Shown in pieces: positions 24,541 to 33,954 of a stretch of 59,332 nucleotides of DNA. The position numbers and the translations under genes are program-made. The stretch is from Actinomadura sp. HBU206391 (GTDB taxonomy: Bacteria > Actinomycetota > Actinomycetes > Streptosporangiales > Streptosporangiaceae), in assembly GCF_014323665.1 (NCBI RefSeq), contig NZ_JABVEB010000023.1:1-59332 (forward strand), read 5' to 3'. Position 1 is the first letter of the stretch, and every line of letters begins with the position of its first letter. The notes under the pieces were generated by a model. The model saw only the letters and a program-made list of their open reading frames with translations. It did no database searches and was not told the DNA's origin.

Positions 24541-25314
24541 TCAGAAACCGCCGTGCACGTTCGCCGTGTCACCGCGCTCGGCGGTGGCGGTGGCGGTGAA
24601 GGTGTCGAGGCTCCCGTCGCGGGTGCCGGGCGCGTGGTCGTACTGCACCGCGAAGGTGTACTTACCGGGTGGGACGGCCCGGCCGTGCTTCAGGACGAAC
24701 CCGTAGACCACCGCCTCGGGCTCCTCGCGGACGGTGAGCTCGAAGTCCTCGCGCGGCAGGTCGTGCCACGAACCGGTCGATCTGACCGAATCGGTCCTGG
24801 CGACCCGTACCGACACCGCCAGCTCGACGAGCCGCCGCTTCGACCTGAGCGTGAGATTCTCCTGCGTCCAGTAGGCGTTGGGGTTCGGGGTCACCGCCCC
24901 CGACACGGTCAGGAACCGGTGCGTCGCTGACGAGCGCGGCGTCGCCGGAGAGGCCGAACCGGTCCGCGGCGCCGGAACGCCGGACGCGGCCGAGCCGCTC
25001 TCGCCGGTGCGCACGGTCGCCGCATGCGGTGCCGGTGACGTCGACGCGGAGCCGCCGGCGACCGACCCGGGCGGCGTGGAATCCCTGTGCCCGAGCCCCG
25101 AGAGGCCCTGCCAGGTGACGACCGTGATCGCCACGACGGTGCCGGCCGCGGCGAGTGAGGTCGCGGCCGTACGCAGCCGGGCACGCCCGCTGCGCGGACG
25201 CCCGGCGGCCTCGATCATGGCGCGCATCCGGGCGCTGTCGGGCTCGTGCCGGCCGGCTTCCCGCCGCAGGGCCGAGCCGAGCCACTCGGGGGTCTGGTCG
25301 CCGGAACGCATCAT
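24541..25314 (-). CDS. Single-pass membrane protein coupled to a SigE-family sigma factor
   Basis: A 257-residue protein with a short cytoplasmic N-terminus (about 45 residues, including ALRREAGRHEPDSARMRAMIEAA), one membrane helix (AATSLAAAGTVVAITVVTW), a Ser/Thr/Pro/Ala-rich linker and an extracellular beta-rich domain. This is the layout of membrane proteins found after SigE-family sigma genes. It starts in an ATGA overlap with the sigma gene, so the two are coupled and it may modulate the sigma factor. No zinc-binding anti-sigma motif (HxxxCxxC) is present, so a direct anti-sigma role is unproven. Confidence 0.75.
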   Translation of the reverse strand: MMRSGDQTPEWLGSALRREAGRHEPDSARMRAMIEAAGRPRSGRARLRTAATSLAAAGTVVAITVVTWQGLSGLGHRDSTPPGSVAGGSASTSPAPHAATVRTGESGSAASGVPAPRTGSASPATPRSSATHRFLTVSGAVTPNPNAYWTQENLTLRSKRRLVELAVSVRVARTDSVRSTGSWHDLPREDFELTVREEPEAVVYGFVLKHGRAVPPGKYTFAVQYDHAPGTRDGSLDTFTATATAERGDTANVHGGF

Positions 25315-25994
25315 GACTCCCTTCCGTGGCCGGGGCCTGACGTGGTGTTCGCCGAACTCGGAGGCGAAGAGGCGGTTCTCGATGAAGTCGACCCAGGCGG
25401 GTCGAAAGGTTGCCGCCCGCCGGTGGCCGGGTCCGAAGCGGCTTGGCCTTCGGCGCCGGACGCCTCGTGCTCGGCGCGCAGCACCCTCTCCAGCTCCGCG
25501 ACTCCCTTGGACGTCTGGCTCTTCACCGTACCGACGGAGATGCCGAGCAGCCGGGCCGTCTCCTGCTCCGACAGGTCGAAGGCGTGCCGCAACACGACGC
25601 ACGCCCGCTTGCGCGCCGGGAGCCGCTGCAACGCCGCTCGCACGTCGATCGCCGTGGGCACGTCCGGTGCGTCGGTCCGCTCCTGCGCCATGGCTCTGAC
25701 GACGCTGAGCTTCCTGCGTTCCCGGATCAGCCTGCGGACCCGGCTGCCGGCGAGGTTGATCACGATCTTGCGTACGTAGGCGATGGGCTGATCCGCGGAC
25801 CTGACCCGGTCCCAGCGGCGCCAGGCCGCAGCGAGAGCGTCGGCCGCCAGATCGTCAGCGGCGTCGGCGTCCCCGGAAAGCAGATACGCCAGCCGGGCGA
25901 GTTCTCGATGATGCTGTTCGAAGAACCGGTTGAACTCTTCCTGAGCACTGTGGTCCTGAGCACCGTGGGCTTCAGCGCCGTCGTCGGATCTCAC
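25311..25994 (-). CDS. SigE-family (ECF) RNA polymerase sigma factor
   Basis: A 227-residue ECF sigma factor of the actinobacterial SigE-family type. Region 2 is seen in FFEQHHRELARLAYLLSGDADAADDL... with a region 2.3/2.4-like W-R-R-W, then PIAYVRKIVINLAGSRVRR. Region 4 is LQRLPARKRACVVLRHAF, then SEQETARLLGISVGTVKS. An unstructured C-terminal tail follows. GTG 25994 is chosen because AAGGAG lies eight bases upstream. It is followed without gap by the membrane protein. Confidence 0.9.
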   Translation of the reverse strand: MRSDDGAEAHGAQDHSAQEEFNRFFEQHHRELARLAYLLSGDADAADDLAADALAAAWRRWDRVRSADQPIAYVRKIVINLAGSRVRRLIRERRKLSVVRAMAQERTDAPDVPTAIDVRAALQRLPARKRACVVLRHAFDLSEQETARLLGISVGTVKSQTSKGVAELERVLRAEHEASGAEGQAASDPATGGRQPFDPPGSTSSRTASSPPSSANTTSGPGHGRES

Positions 25995-26549
25995 CAAGCG
26001 CACTCCTTGCGCGGTGTCTCCAGCGGCGGCGCCATGAGCAGGGCAAGTGGGACACGGGCGGCGCCACCGGACGGTGAGCGTAGCAGCACTCTTCGGCAGC
26101 AATGGGGCTGGACACAGTGCGTATGCGGCAGTGCCGGTTATTTCCAAGGTTTCTTGGGATTCAGGGCGACCGCTACCGGGTGTCGGCCCGTCCTGTCCCG
26201 CCCGTCCCCCGCCGCGAACCGCCCGAGAACCCGCCGCGCGCCCCGGGGCCGTCCTTCCGGCAAGGCCCCTGTGACGAGGTGATCGCGGGCCCGTCGGCCG
26301 ACGCCCCGGGCGGCCGCCCGTCTGTTCCGGTCGCCGGACGAACCGTATGGTGAGAGGACGTGGACGAGGCGGCGAGGGCTCCATCGGGCTCCGTCTCCCT
26401 CGGCCCCGGCCGGCCCCGCGACCCAGCGGGCCGTGGTCTTCGAGAACAGCACCGTCACCGCGCCGGGTCGGCGCGTGCCGGGAACGGCGCACGGCGATCA
26501 CCGCCGCCACCGGGCCCGGGTCGGCACTCACAGCCAGGGGGGCGCGCCC
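25995..26549. other. Divergent intergenic region, about 555 bases, no clear gene
   Basis: This stretch separates the leftward sigma-factor gene from the rightward GH12 gene. Open frames here have the composition of shadows and no family resemblance. It should contain both promoters, but I see no confident -35/-10 pair and no recognised glucanase operator. A purine-rich AGGGGG precedes the GH12 start. Confidence 0.5.
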
Positions 26550-27320
26550 ATGCGACTTCGTCGACTCCTGACCCGGGTGGCGCTGGCCGGGCCTCTCGCA
26601 CTCAGCCCGCTGCTCGTGCCCGCGCCCCTGAGGGCGACCACCACCTGCGAGCGCGACGGCGCAATCGTCATGGGCAGGTACTGGCTCAACAACGACATCG
26701 AGGCGCCGGCCGGTTCAGGCTGGCAGTGCCTCTGGGACAACTGGCGTACGCGTACCGCGATCGGCTGGGGCACGAGCTGGAGCTGGAGCGGCCGGCCCGA
26801 CACGGTGAAGGCCTTCGCGAGCAGCGTGCTCGGCTGGCGCTGGGGGTGGAAGGCCTCGACCGGTGGGCTGCCGACCCGGCTGTCGGACGACCAGGACGTC
26901 AAGACCGCGTGGCGATATCAGGCGCCCCGCTCCGGCTCCTTCGCCGTCGCCTACGACCTGTGGCTGCACGACGTGGCCAAGCCCGGCGCCGACTCGACGC
27001 CGACCGACGAGGTCCTGGTCTGGACCTACCGGTCGGGCGGCGCCGAGCCACTGGGCACCAAGGTCGGCACGGTGAGCGTCGGCGGAGACGGCTGGGACCT
27101 CTACGAGGGCGAAAAAGGCTGGCAGATCTACACCTTCGTCCGCACGACGAACACGTCCTCGGTAAAGCTCGACCTCGGAGACTTCCTCGACTATCTCCGG
27201 TCCAACCTCGGCCTGAGCCCCGCCAAATACCTCAGCGGCGTGGCGGCGGGTGCCGAGGTGTTCACCGGCTCGGGCCAGTTGAACACGACGTCCTACTTCA
27301 CCAGCATCGCGCGGCGGTGA
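26550..27320 (+). CDS. Secreted GH12 endoglucanase
   Basis: A 256-residue secreted glycoside hydrolase family 12 enzyme acting on beta-1,4-glucan or xyloglucan. The signal peptide ends about residue 28-30. The mature fold shows GH12 signatures: RYWLNND, QCLWDN, GTSWSWSG, VKAFASSVLGWRWGW, YDLWLHDVA, then the nucleophile Glu154 in TDEVLVWTY and acid/base Glu236 in AGAEVFTGSG. Length and domain order match a single-domain GH12 without a carbohydrate-binding module. The start is ATG 26550 behind AGGGGGG. Confidence 0.92.
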   Translation: MRLRRLLTRVALAGPLALSPLLVPAPLRATTTCERDGAIVMGRYWLNNDIEAPAGSGWQCLWDNWRTRTAIGWGTSWSWSGRPDTVKAFASSVLGWRWGWKASTGGLPTRLSDDQDVKTAWRYQAPRSGSFAVAYDLWLHDVAKPGADSTPTDEVLVWTYRSGGAEPLGTKVGTVSVGGDGWDLYEGEKGWQIYTFVRTTNTSSVKLDLGDFLDYLRSNLGLSPAKYLSGVAAGAEVFTGSGQLNTTSYFTSIARR

Positions 27321-27377
27321 GCCGCGGCGGCGGGGCGCGGCGGTGAGCCGCGGTGATCAGCCGCGGCGGGGCCGAGA

Positions 27378-27399
27378 TCTCATAGAACTCTCATGAAGC
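27378..27399. promoter_or_regulatory. Direct-repeat operator upstream of the efflux operon
   Basis: TCTCATAGAAC (27378-27388) is followed directly by TCTCATGAAGC (27389-27399), two copies 11 bases apart as for OmpR/PhoB-type regulators. The same pattern stands before the response-regulator gene (33748-33769). An in-frame ATG at 27393 lies inside it, which argues for the later start at 27441. Confidence 0.6.
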
Positions 27400-27440
27400 C
27401 ATCACCGTTACCCAAGCGGCGACCCCCACGCTCAGGTGAC

Positions 27441-28640
27441 ATGAAATTCCAATACAAGCGCCGAAATGTGCTGGTCAATGGCACATTGGGCGTCTTGCTG
27501 GCCGCAGGGGTCGGCATCGCCTATGTGACCCTCGCCGGTGACGGCGACAGCGCCGACGCGGCGACGCGGTCGACGCAGGTCACGCGGGGCACAGTGGAGC
27601 AGTCGGTCTCGGCCGCGGGGGCGGTCGAGAGCGCCGAGACGCGATCACTGAGCTTCGGGGCCTCCGGGACGGTGAGCAGGGTCAGCGTCAAGCCGGGGCA
27701 GAAGGTCGCCAAGGGCAAGGAGCTCGCGCGGCTCGACCGCACCGAGGCACTGGAGAACCTCGCGGCCGCCAAGGCCAACCTGGTCGTCGCCGAGGACGCC
27801 GACACCTCCACCGCGCAGGGTTACTCCGCGTACGTGTCGGCGAAGAACGCCTACAACAGCGCTGTGCGCCAAGTCGACGGCACGGTGCTCAAGGCGCCGT
27901 TCTCCGGCACGGTGACGGCGGTCAACGGGACGGTGGGCGGCTCGTCCGGCGGCTCCGGCTCCTCGACCTCCGGTTCCACCGCGTCGGGCGGCTCGGGCAC
28001 GAGCGCCGGAAGCTCGTCTTCCTCCTCCGGCTCGTCCTCGGGTTCATCCTCGAGCGGCTCCACCGGCACCGGCTTCATCGAGCTGGCGAACACCTCCAAG
28101 CTGCAGATCGAGGGCAGCTTCACCGAGGCCGACACCACCAAGCTGAAGGCGGGCCAGGCGGCGACGGTCTCCTTCGACGCGCTGACCGGGGTCACCGCCG
28201 AGGGCAAGGTGACCGCGATCGACCCGGCTCCGACGACCACCGACAACGTCGTGCGGTACGGCGCGACGATCACGCTGACCGGCACCCTTCCGAAGGTGCG
28301 CCTCGGCCAGACGGCGAGCATCCAGATCGTCGTCGCCCACGCCGAGAACGTGCTGTACGTCCCGTCCGCCGCGGTGCGCACCGCGGGCGGCCAGAGCACC
28401 GTGACGGTACGGGAGAACGGCCGTCCGGTGGTCAAGACGGTCGAGATCGGGGTTGCGGGCGCCCAGGGCACGGAGATCAGATCCGGGCTGGCCGAAGGCG
28501 AGCAGGTCGTCATCCCCATCACCACGGGCAGTACGGGCGGCGGCTTCCCGGCGGGCGGCGGCGTGCTTCGCGGAGGCGGTCAGGGCCGTCTGCTCGGTGG
28601 CGGTGGCGGTGGCGCCGGTGGCGGCGGAGGACGCCCATGA
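27441..28640 (+). CDS. Efflux adaptor (HlyD/MacA-like)
   Basis: A 399-residue membrane-fusion-type protein with an N-terminal membrane helix. It has lipoyl/biotinyl halves (GTVSRVSVKPGQKVAKGKEL and LKAPFSGTVTAVNGTVG), a short helical hairpin, a beta-barrel domain and a membrane-proximal domain. A Ser/Gly linker of about 50 residues interrupts the second lipoyl half, and the C-terminus is a Gly-rich tail. In Gram-positive bacteria such adaptors work with MacB-type ABC transporters. It overlaps the ATPase gene by ATGA. GTG and ATG alternatives exist; ATG 27441 follows AGGTGAC and lies beyond the operator. Confidence 0.88.
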   Translation: MKFQYKRRNVLVNGTLGVLLAAGVGIAYVTLAGDGDSADAATRSTQVTRGTVEQSVSAAGAVESAETRSLSFGASGTVSRVSVKPGQKVAKGKELARLDRTEALENLAAAKANLVVAEDADTSTAQGYSAYVSAKNAYNSAVRQVDGTVLKAPFSGTVTAVNGTVGGSSGGSGSSTSGSTASGGSGTSAGSSSSSSGSSSGSSSSGSTGTGFIELANTSKLQIEGSFTEADTTKLKAGQAATVSFDALTGVTAEGKVTAIDPAPTTTDNVVRYGATITLTGTLPKVRLGQTASIQIVVAHAENVLYVPSAAVRTAGGQSTVTVRENGRPVVKTVEIGVAGAQGTEIRSGLAEGEQVVIPITTGSTGGGFPAGGGVLRGGGQGRLLGGGGGGAGGGGGRP

Positions 28641-29383
28641 GCGCGGCCGCGCCGCCGGTCCTGGACGTACGGCAGGTGACCAAGGTGTACGGCGCGGGCG
28701 ACACGGCCGTGCACGCGCTGCGGGGCGTTTCGCTGGTCGTGGAGCGGGGCGACTACGTGGCGATCATGGGGGCCTCGGGGTCGGGCAAGTCGACCCTGAT
28801 GAACATCCTCGGCTGCCTGGACGTGCCGACCACCGGCCGCTACCGCCTGGACGGCACCGATGTCGGCCGCCTCGACGAACACCGGCTGTCGATCCTGCGC
28901 AACCGCAGGATCGGCTTCATCTTCCAGTCGTTCAACCTGATCCCCCGGATGAGCGCGCTCGCGAACGTGGAGCTGCCGCTGGCGTACGGCGGAGTGGCGA
29001 AGCAGCCCCGGCGTCGGCGCGCGCTCGTGGCGCTCGAGCAGGTCGGGCTGGCGGACCGGGTCGATCATGAGCCGAACGAGCTGTCGGGCGGACAGCAGCA
29101 GCGCGTGGCCGTGGCGCGGGCACTGGTGACCGCGCCCGCCCTGTTGCTGGCCGACGAGCCGACCGGCAACCTCGATACGACGTCGACCGTCGAGGTGCTG
29201 CGGATCCTCGACCGGCTCAGCCTGGCCGGGCGCACCATCGTGATCATCACGCACGAGAACGATGTCGCCGCCCACGCCAAACGGATCATCCGCCTCGTGG
29301 ACGGCCGGATCGTCGAGGATCGGCGGCAGACGCCCGTCGCCGGCGACCCGCCCCGGCCGGCCTATGCGGAGAGCGCTCGATGA
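28637..29383 (+). CDS. ABC transporter ATPase (MacB/LolD type)
   Basis: A 248-residue ATP-binding subunit. Walker A is MGASGSGKSTLMNILG, the Q-loop FIFQSFNLIPRMSALANVELP, the signature LSGGQQQRVAVARAL, Walker B LLLADEPTGNLD and the H-loop IITHE. The sequence is characteristic of the MacB/LolD group that drives mechanotransmission rather than transmembrane passage. Four-base ATGA overlaps on both sides place it in the middle of the efflux operon. Confidence 0.95.
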   Translation: MSAAAPPVLDVRQVTKVYGAGDTAVHALRGVSLVVERGDYVAIMGASGSGKSTLMNILGCLDVPTTGRYRLDGTDVGRLDEHRLSILRNRRIGFIFQSFNLIPRMSALANVELPLAYGGVAKQPRRRRALVALEQVGLADRVDHEPNELSGGQQQRVAVARALVTAPALLLADEPTGNLDTTSTVEVLRILDRLSLAGRTIVIITHENDVAAHAKRIIRLVDGRIVEDRRQTPVAGDPPRPAYAESAR

Positions 29384-30687
29384 GCGCGGTGGAGGTGCTG
29401 CGGTTCGCGCTGCGCGGCCTCTCGGCCAACAAACTGCGCAGCGCCCTCACCACCCTCGGGATCCTGATCGGCGTCGGGGCGGTGATCCTGCTGGTCGCGG
29501 TCGGCAACGGCTCGTCGGTGCAGATCAAGGAGAGCATCCAGCGCCTGGGCGCCAACTCGCTGACCATCACGAAGTCCACCACGGGCGGCGGCTTCGGTGG
29601 TCTCGGCGGGCGCGCCGGCCGCTTCGGAGGCGCCCGTGGCGCCGGTGGAGCCGGAGGTGCGGCGGGGCAGCAGCAGAGCAGCGGTCCCCGTACTCAGGCG
29701 CACGATCTCACCCTCGCCGACGCCCAGGCCCTCGCCTCGGGTGGGGAGGCACCGTCGGTGAAGAGCGCATCGCCGGTGGTGAACGCCCAGGGCGCGACCG
29801 CCACGTACGCCGGAACGAGCGCCACCATCAACCAGTTCGTCGGCACGTACCCGACCTACTTCACCGCGGCCAACAAGACGATCGCGCGCGGCTCCTCCTT
29901 CACCACCGACGACGTGGCGAGCGGGCGCAAGGTCGCGGTGATCGGCAGCAGCCTGGCCGACGACCTCTTCGGGACCGTCGACCCGCTCGGCAAGCAGATC
30001 AACGTCGGTGGCATCCAGTTCGTGGTCACCGGGGTGCTCGAGGAGTCCGGCTCCTCGTCGTCCAGTTTCCAGGACGCCGACAGCGTCGCGATCGCGCCGC
30101 TGCCCGCCGTACAGCAGAGCCTGACCGGGTACGGAGGCCTCGACCAGATCGTGGTCGAGGCCAAGACCTCCGAGGTCGTCGACGCGGCCCAGAGCGAGGT
30201 GACCGCGATCCTCCAGCAGCGTCACGACATCACCGGCGCGGCGGCGGACGACTTCCAGGTCATGAACCAGGCGAGCGTCCAGTCTGCGGTCGGCGAGGCG
30301 AGCCGGACCTTCACCGTGCTGCTCGGAGCGGTGGCGGCGATCAGCCTGCTGGTGGGCGGCATCGGCATCACGAACATCATGCTGGTGACGGTCACGGAGC
30401 GGACCCGCGAGATCGGCGTCCGCAAGGCGATCGGCGCGCCCAAGGGCGCGATCCTCGGCCAGTTCATCGCCGAGGCGACCGTTCTGAGCCTGGTGGGCGG
30501 GCTGGCCGGCGTGGCCGCCGGGGTGATCGGCGCCCAGTTCACCATCGTCGGCGTCACACCGGTGATCGTGCCGTCGTCGATCCTGCTGGCCCTCGGCGTC
30601 TCGGTCGCGATCGGGCTGTTCTTCGGCAGCTATCCCGCGAGCCGCGCGGCCGGCCTGCGCCCGATCGAGGCCCTGCGGCATGAGTGA
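29380..30687 (+). CDS. ABC transporter permease (MacB-like)
   Basis: A 435-residue permease with the MacB topology. TM1 is near the N-terminus (LTTLGILIGVGAVILLVAVG). A large extracytoplasmic MacB_PCD domain follows, then three C-terminal helices of the FtsX domain (VLLGAVAAISLLVGGIGITNIMLV, TVLSLVGGLAGVAAGVIGAQF, SILLALGVSVAIGLFFGSYPA) ending IEALRHE. A Gly/Ala-rich insertion of about 40 residues follows TM1. It works with the adjacent ATPase and adaptor to expel a drug, peptide or lipid; the substrate is unknown. Confidence 0.93.
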   Translation: MSAVEVLRFALRGLSANKLRSALTTLGILIGVGAVILLVAVGNGSSVQIKESIQRLGANSLTITKSTTGGGFGGLGGRAGRFGGARGAGGAGGAAGQQQSSGPRTQAHDLTLADAQALASGGEAPSVKSASPVVNAQGATATYAGTSATINQFVGTYPTYFTAANKTIARGSSFTTDDVASGRKVAVIGSSLADDLFGTVDPLGKQINVGGIQFVVTGVLEESGSSSSSFQDADSVAIAPLPAVQQSLTGYGGLDQIVVEAKTSEVVDAAQSEVTAILQQRHDITGAAADDFQVMNQASVQSAVGEASRTFTVLLGAVAAISLLVGGIGITNIMLVTVTERTREIGVRKAIGAPKGAILGQFIAEATVLSLVGGLAGVAAGVIGAQFTIVGVTPVIVPSSILLALGVSVAIGLFFGSYPASRAAGLRPIEALRHE

Positions 30688-30820
30688 TCCGCCCACCTGC
30701 GACCCGACTGATCCATCCCCGTACGACGCGTACGACCCGACCGACACCGGCCCAGGAGCCGTCAGAGCCGCCGGTGCGTCAGCGGACGACCCGACCCGAC
30801 CGAGGAGAACGACGACGTGA
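30680..30820 (+). CDS. Possible small coupled ORF, Asp/Pro-rich
   Basis: ATG 30680 overlaps the permease stop and opens a 46-codon frame (starting MSDPPTCDPTDPSPYDAY), whose TGA overlaps the GTG of the next gene (GTGA). It would bridge the two genes by coupling. Composition is Asp-Pro-Thr-rich and no family is recognised. It may be translated as part of the operon or be chance. Confidence 0.3.
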   Translation: MSDPPTCDPTDPSPYDAYDPTDTGPGAVRAAGASADDPTRPRRTTT

Positions 30821-31515
30821 GCACCAAGAGGCACAACCCGGAGCCGGACCGGGAGCCGGACCGACCGGCGTCCGCCGAGCATGGCAACCCGGCCGAGACG
30901 GCCGGTCCACGCGACCTGGACGTACTGGCCACCTCCCCGTTCGACGACGATCTCGAGGACGAACTGGCGGCCCGGCCGCGGCGAGCCAGGCCACCGGGGT
31001 TGACGCTCTGCCTCGGCGCCGCGCTCGTGGCGGTCGCCGGGTTCGTCGCAGGCATCCAGGCGAACCGGATGTGGGGCGACGACTCCTCCCGATCACAGGT
31101 GGGCGCGGTCGCCGGTGCGCCGCAGGGGCAGGCGGGCGGTCAGGGCGGGCAGACCGGCCGGCGGTTCGGCGGCCAAGGCGGCCAAGGTGGCCAGGGAGGT
31201 CAGGGCGGCTTCGGCGGTCAGCCCGGAGGGCAGGGCGGCCCCGGCGGGATCACCGCCGGCACCGTGCAGAAGGTGAGCGGTGACACGATCTACCTGCGCA
31301 CCGCGAACGGGCAGGACGTGAAGGTCACGACGAGCGGATCGACCACGGTTCGGGTGACCAAGGACGGTTCCCTCCAGGACCTGAAGTCCGGGGCGACCGT
31401 CGTCGTACAGGGCACTCCCGGCCAGGACGGCGCGGTGACCGCCACGAACATCACCGAGGGCGGCGCGCTCGGCGGCTTCCGGCAGCGGATGGGCGGCGGC
31501 GGGGGCACCCCGTGA
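30817..31515 (+). CDS. Membrane-anchored Gly/Gln-rich protein with DUF5666-like end
   Basis: A 232-residue protein starting at GTG 30817 behind GAGGAG. An acidic cytoplasmic part (DVLATSPFDDDLEDELAARP), one membrane helix (LTLCLGAALVAVAGFVAGIQ) and a Gly/Gln-repeat stretch (residues about 105-148) precede a small beta domain. That domain (GTVQKVSGDTIYLRTANGQDVKV ... GATVVVQG) resembles DUF5666. It is the last gene of the efflux operon. It may be an accessory or sensor of the transporter. Confidence 0.75.
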   Translation: MSTKRHNPEPDREPDRPASAEHGNPAETAGPRDLDVLATSPFDDDLEDELAARPRRARPPGLTLCLGAALVAVAGFVAGIQANRMWGDDSSRSQVGAVAGAPQGQAGGQGGQTGRRFGGQGGQGGQGGQGGFGGQPGGQGGPGGITAGTVQKVSGDTIYLRTANGQDVKVTTSGSTTVRVTKDGSLQDLKSGATVVVQGTPGQDGAVTATNITEGGALGGFRQRMGGGGGTP

Positions 31516-31554
31516 CGGCCGGTACCTGATCACAGCCGTGCCCGGGGTGGCCGA

Positions 31555-32937
31555 TCAGGCGGACGGCGACGTCTGATCGGCCGTCTCGGGCAGGCGCATG
31601 CGGGCGAGCGTCCCGCCGCCAGGGGCGGGCTCCAGTGAGATCCGGCCGCCGGCCTCGCGCACGACGAGGGCGACGATGGACAGCCCGAGGCCCGAGCCCG
31701 GCAGGCTGCGGGCCGAGGGCGAGCGCCAGAACCGGTCGAAGACGTGCGGAAGGTCATCGGGGGCGATGCCCGGCCCGTGGTCGCGTACCGTCAGCTCGCC
31801 GTTCCGCAGGCGCACATCCACCACGCCGCCGGGCGGGCTGAACTTGACGGCGTTGTCGAGCAGGTTCATCACGGCCCGTTCCAGCTGGCCCGCGTCGCCC
31901 CGTACCCGCCATGATTCGACCGAGGCGTCGATCCGCAGGCCGAGGCCGCGCAACCTGGCCCGCTCGACCGCATGGCCGACCACCTCGTGCAGCTCCACCA
32001 CCTCGGTCGGCCGTGCCGTCTCGGCCGGCCTGGCCAGTTCGAGCAGGTCGCCGACCAGGCTGGACAGCTCATGGAGCTGTGCCTTGACGCTGATCAGCAG
32101 CCGGTGCTTGGCGTCGGCGGGAAGGTCGCGGCCGGCCGCCTCGCTCCGCAGCAGCAGGTCGATGTTGGTCCGCAGGCTGGTCAGCGGCGTGCGCAGCTCG
32201 TGGCCCGCGTCCGCGATGAGCGCGCGCTGCCGGTCCCGCGAGGCAGCGAGCGCACGGGTCATCGTGTTGAACGAACTGCCCAGCCGGGTGATCTCGTCCT
32301 TGCCGTCGACCGGGATGAACGTGTCCAGGTCCTCGGTACGGGCGATGTGCTCGACGACGTCGGTGAACTCGTCCACCGGCCGCAGGCCCGCGCGGGCGAT
32401 CAGCAGCCCGGCCGTCGCCGCGCCGAGCACGCCGAGCAGCGAGACGGGGATGAGCAGCAGGGCGAGGTTGTTCAGCGAGCTGCGCACCTCGCGCAGGGGC
32501 AGCGCGATGGAGATCGTGACGCCGCCCAGCGTGCGGCGGGTCAGGATGCGCATGGGGGCGCCCTCGGTCGTGACGCCGTTGCGGAAGACCTCCGCTCGTT
32601 CGCCGGTCGCGACCTGGACGTCGGCGTGACGGACGACGAGCGCCTGCGGAGAGCCGGGGATGGTGCACCGGGTGCCGTCGGGCCGTACCAGCTGCGCGGT
32701 GTAGCGCAGCGGGTTTGGCCGGATGCCCTCAGTGGTGCTCGGGCTGCAGTGGCGGATGGCGCTCACGATGTCGTCTGGACGCCCTGCCGGGGTCTGGGTG
32801 AGGGTCTGGTCGAGCTGCCGGTAGAGCTGCCCGCGGGTGAGCAGCCAGCTGACCGCCGCGCAGGAGGCCACGGCGACCGCGACCGCCACCGCCGTGAGCA
32901 GGGTCAGGCGCGCGCGGAGCGTCAGCCGGCGGGTCAT
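31555..32937 (-). CDS. Sensor histidine kinase
   Basis: A 460-residue membrane kinase. TM1 is at about 10-32 and TM2 at about 170-190, enclosing an extracellular sensor region of some 135 residues. A HAMP domain ([18 protein letters not shown]) comes next, then the H-box ([20 protein letters not shown]), N-box ([14 protein letters not shown]), G1 ([20 protein letters not shown]) and G2 ([12 protein letters not shown]). The layout is like actinobacterial MprB/TcrY-type kinases. It overlaps the response regulator gene by ATGA and lies convergent to the efflux operon. Confidence 0.94.
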   Translation of the reverse strand: MTRRLTLRARLTLLTAVAVAVAVASCAAVSWLLTRGQLYRQLDQTLTQTPAGRPDDIVSAIRHCSPSTTEGIRPNPLRYTAQLVRPDGTRCTIPGSPQALVVRHADVQVATGERAEVFRNGVTTEGAPMRILTRRTLGGVTISIALPLREVRSSLNNLALLLIPVSLLGVLGAATAGLLIARAGLRPVDEFTDVVEHIARTEDLDTFIPVDGKDEITRLGSSFNTMTRALAASRDRQRALIADAGHELRTPLTSLRTNIDLLLRSEAAGRDLPADAKHRLLISVKAQLHELSSLVGDLLELARPAETARPTEVVELHEVVGHAVERARLRGLGLRIDASVESWRVRGDAGQLERAVMNLLDNAVKFSPPGGVVDVRLRNGELTVRDHGPGIAPDDLPHVFDRFWRSPSARSLPGSGLGLSIVALVVREAGGRISLEPAPGGGTLARMRLPETADQTSPSA

Positions 32938-33686
32938 GGAGTGGCTGCCGCACGCAGGACATAGCCGATGCCCCGCACCGTGTGGATCAGCCGGGGCAGC
33001 CCGTCGACCTCGGTCTTGCGGCGCAGGTACATCACGTACACGTCGAGGGAGTTGGAGGCCGGCTCGAACTCGAACCCCCACACCGTCTGGAGGATCTGCT
33101 CCCTGGTGAGGACCTGGCGCGGGTGGAGCAGCAGCATCTCCAGCAGCGTGTACTCCGTGCGGGTGAGGTGCAGGCGCAGGCCGGCCCGGGTGATCTCGCG
33201 GGTCACGGTGTTCATCCGCAGATCCTCGAAGGCGAGGACCTCGCCTTGATCGGCGTCGGAGGCGTCCCGGGAGGCCGCCGCCGCGCTGCGCCGCAGCAGC
33301 GCCCTGATGCGCGCCAGCAGCTCGTCGAGCTCGAACGGCTTGCCCAGGTAATCGTCCGCGCCCGCGTCGAGCCCGGTGACACGGTCGCCGACCATGTCGC
33401 GGGCGGTCAGCATGAGCACGGGCGAGGTGCGGCCCTGCGCCCGCAACCGGCGGCAGGCCGTCAGCCCGTCCATGCGCGGCATCAGCACGTCGAGCACGAT
33501 GATGTCCGGCTCCTGGCGCTCGATCTGCTCCAGAGCGGCCACGCCGTCGCTCGCCTCGACGACCTCGTAGCCCTCGAACACCAGGCTGCTGGTCAGCGAT
33601 TCGCGTACGGCCGGCTCATCGTCGACCACCAGCACCCGGGCACGCCGCTCCGGCTCGCCCGAGGCGCCGGCCTTCCGGGTATCCAT
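32934..33686 (-). CDS. OmpR-family response regulator
   Basis: A 250-residue regulator. The receiver domain has acidic pocket [11 protein letters not shown], phosphoacceptor Asp66 ([11 protein letters not shown]), Thr in MLTARD and Lys in [14 protein letters not shown]. The C-terminal winged helix includes [13 protein letters not shown], then [16 protein letters not shown] and [12 protein letters not shown]. It heads the operon with the kinase. A PhoB-like direct repeat lies about 62 bases upstream of its start and also before the efflux operon, suggesting autoregulation and control of efflux. Confidence 0.95.
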   Translation of the reverse strand: MDTRKAGASGEPERRARVLVVDDEPAVRESLTSSLVFEGYEVVEASDGVAALEQIERQEPDIIVLDVLMPRMDGLTACRRLRAQGRTSPVLMLTARDMVGDRVTGLDAGADDYLGKPFELDELLARIRALLRRSAAAASRDASDADQGEVLAFEDLRMNTVTREITRAGLRLHLTRTEYTLLEMLLLHPRQVLTREQILQTVWGFEFEPASNSLDVYVMYLRRKTEVDGLPRLIHTVRGIGYVLRAAATP

Positions 33687-33747
33687 GGAATACCAAGCTA
33701 ACCGGGCGATTCGCCTATTCGGTCCACTGGTGGGAGAGCAGGTGGCT

Positions 33748-33769
33748 TTTCATCGAAGTCTCATGAACT
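33748..33769. promoter_or_regulatory. Direct-repeat operator upstream of the response regulator
   Basis: TTTCATCGAAG (33748-33758) and TCTCATGAACT (33759-33769) repeat with an 11-base period. They match the pair before the efflux adaptor (shared core TCTCATGAA). They lie between the divergent response regulator and peptidase-like genes and could serve either. Confidence 0.6.
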
Positions 33770-33954
33770 ATTGACGGAACCCTCAGCCGCTCGCTCGCCC
33801 GACGGGCGGGTGGTGTGCGTATCCGGCCGGGGTGGCGACCGAGCCGGCGGTCAGGACGGGAAAGGTTCGGTCCGCGATTCGGCTGGATGTTCGGAGACTA
33901 CGGTACGAGTATGAATAATCACAGAGAGAACACGCCCGGTTGAGGGGGAGTCTG

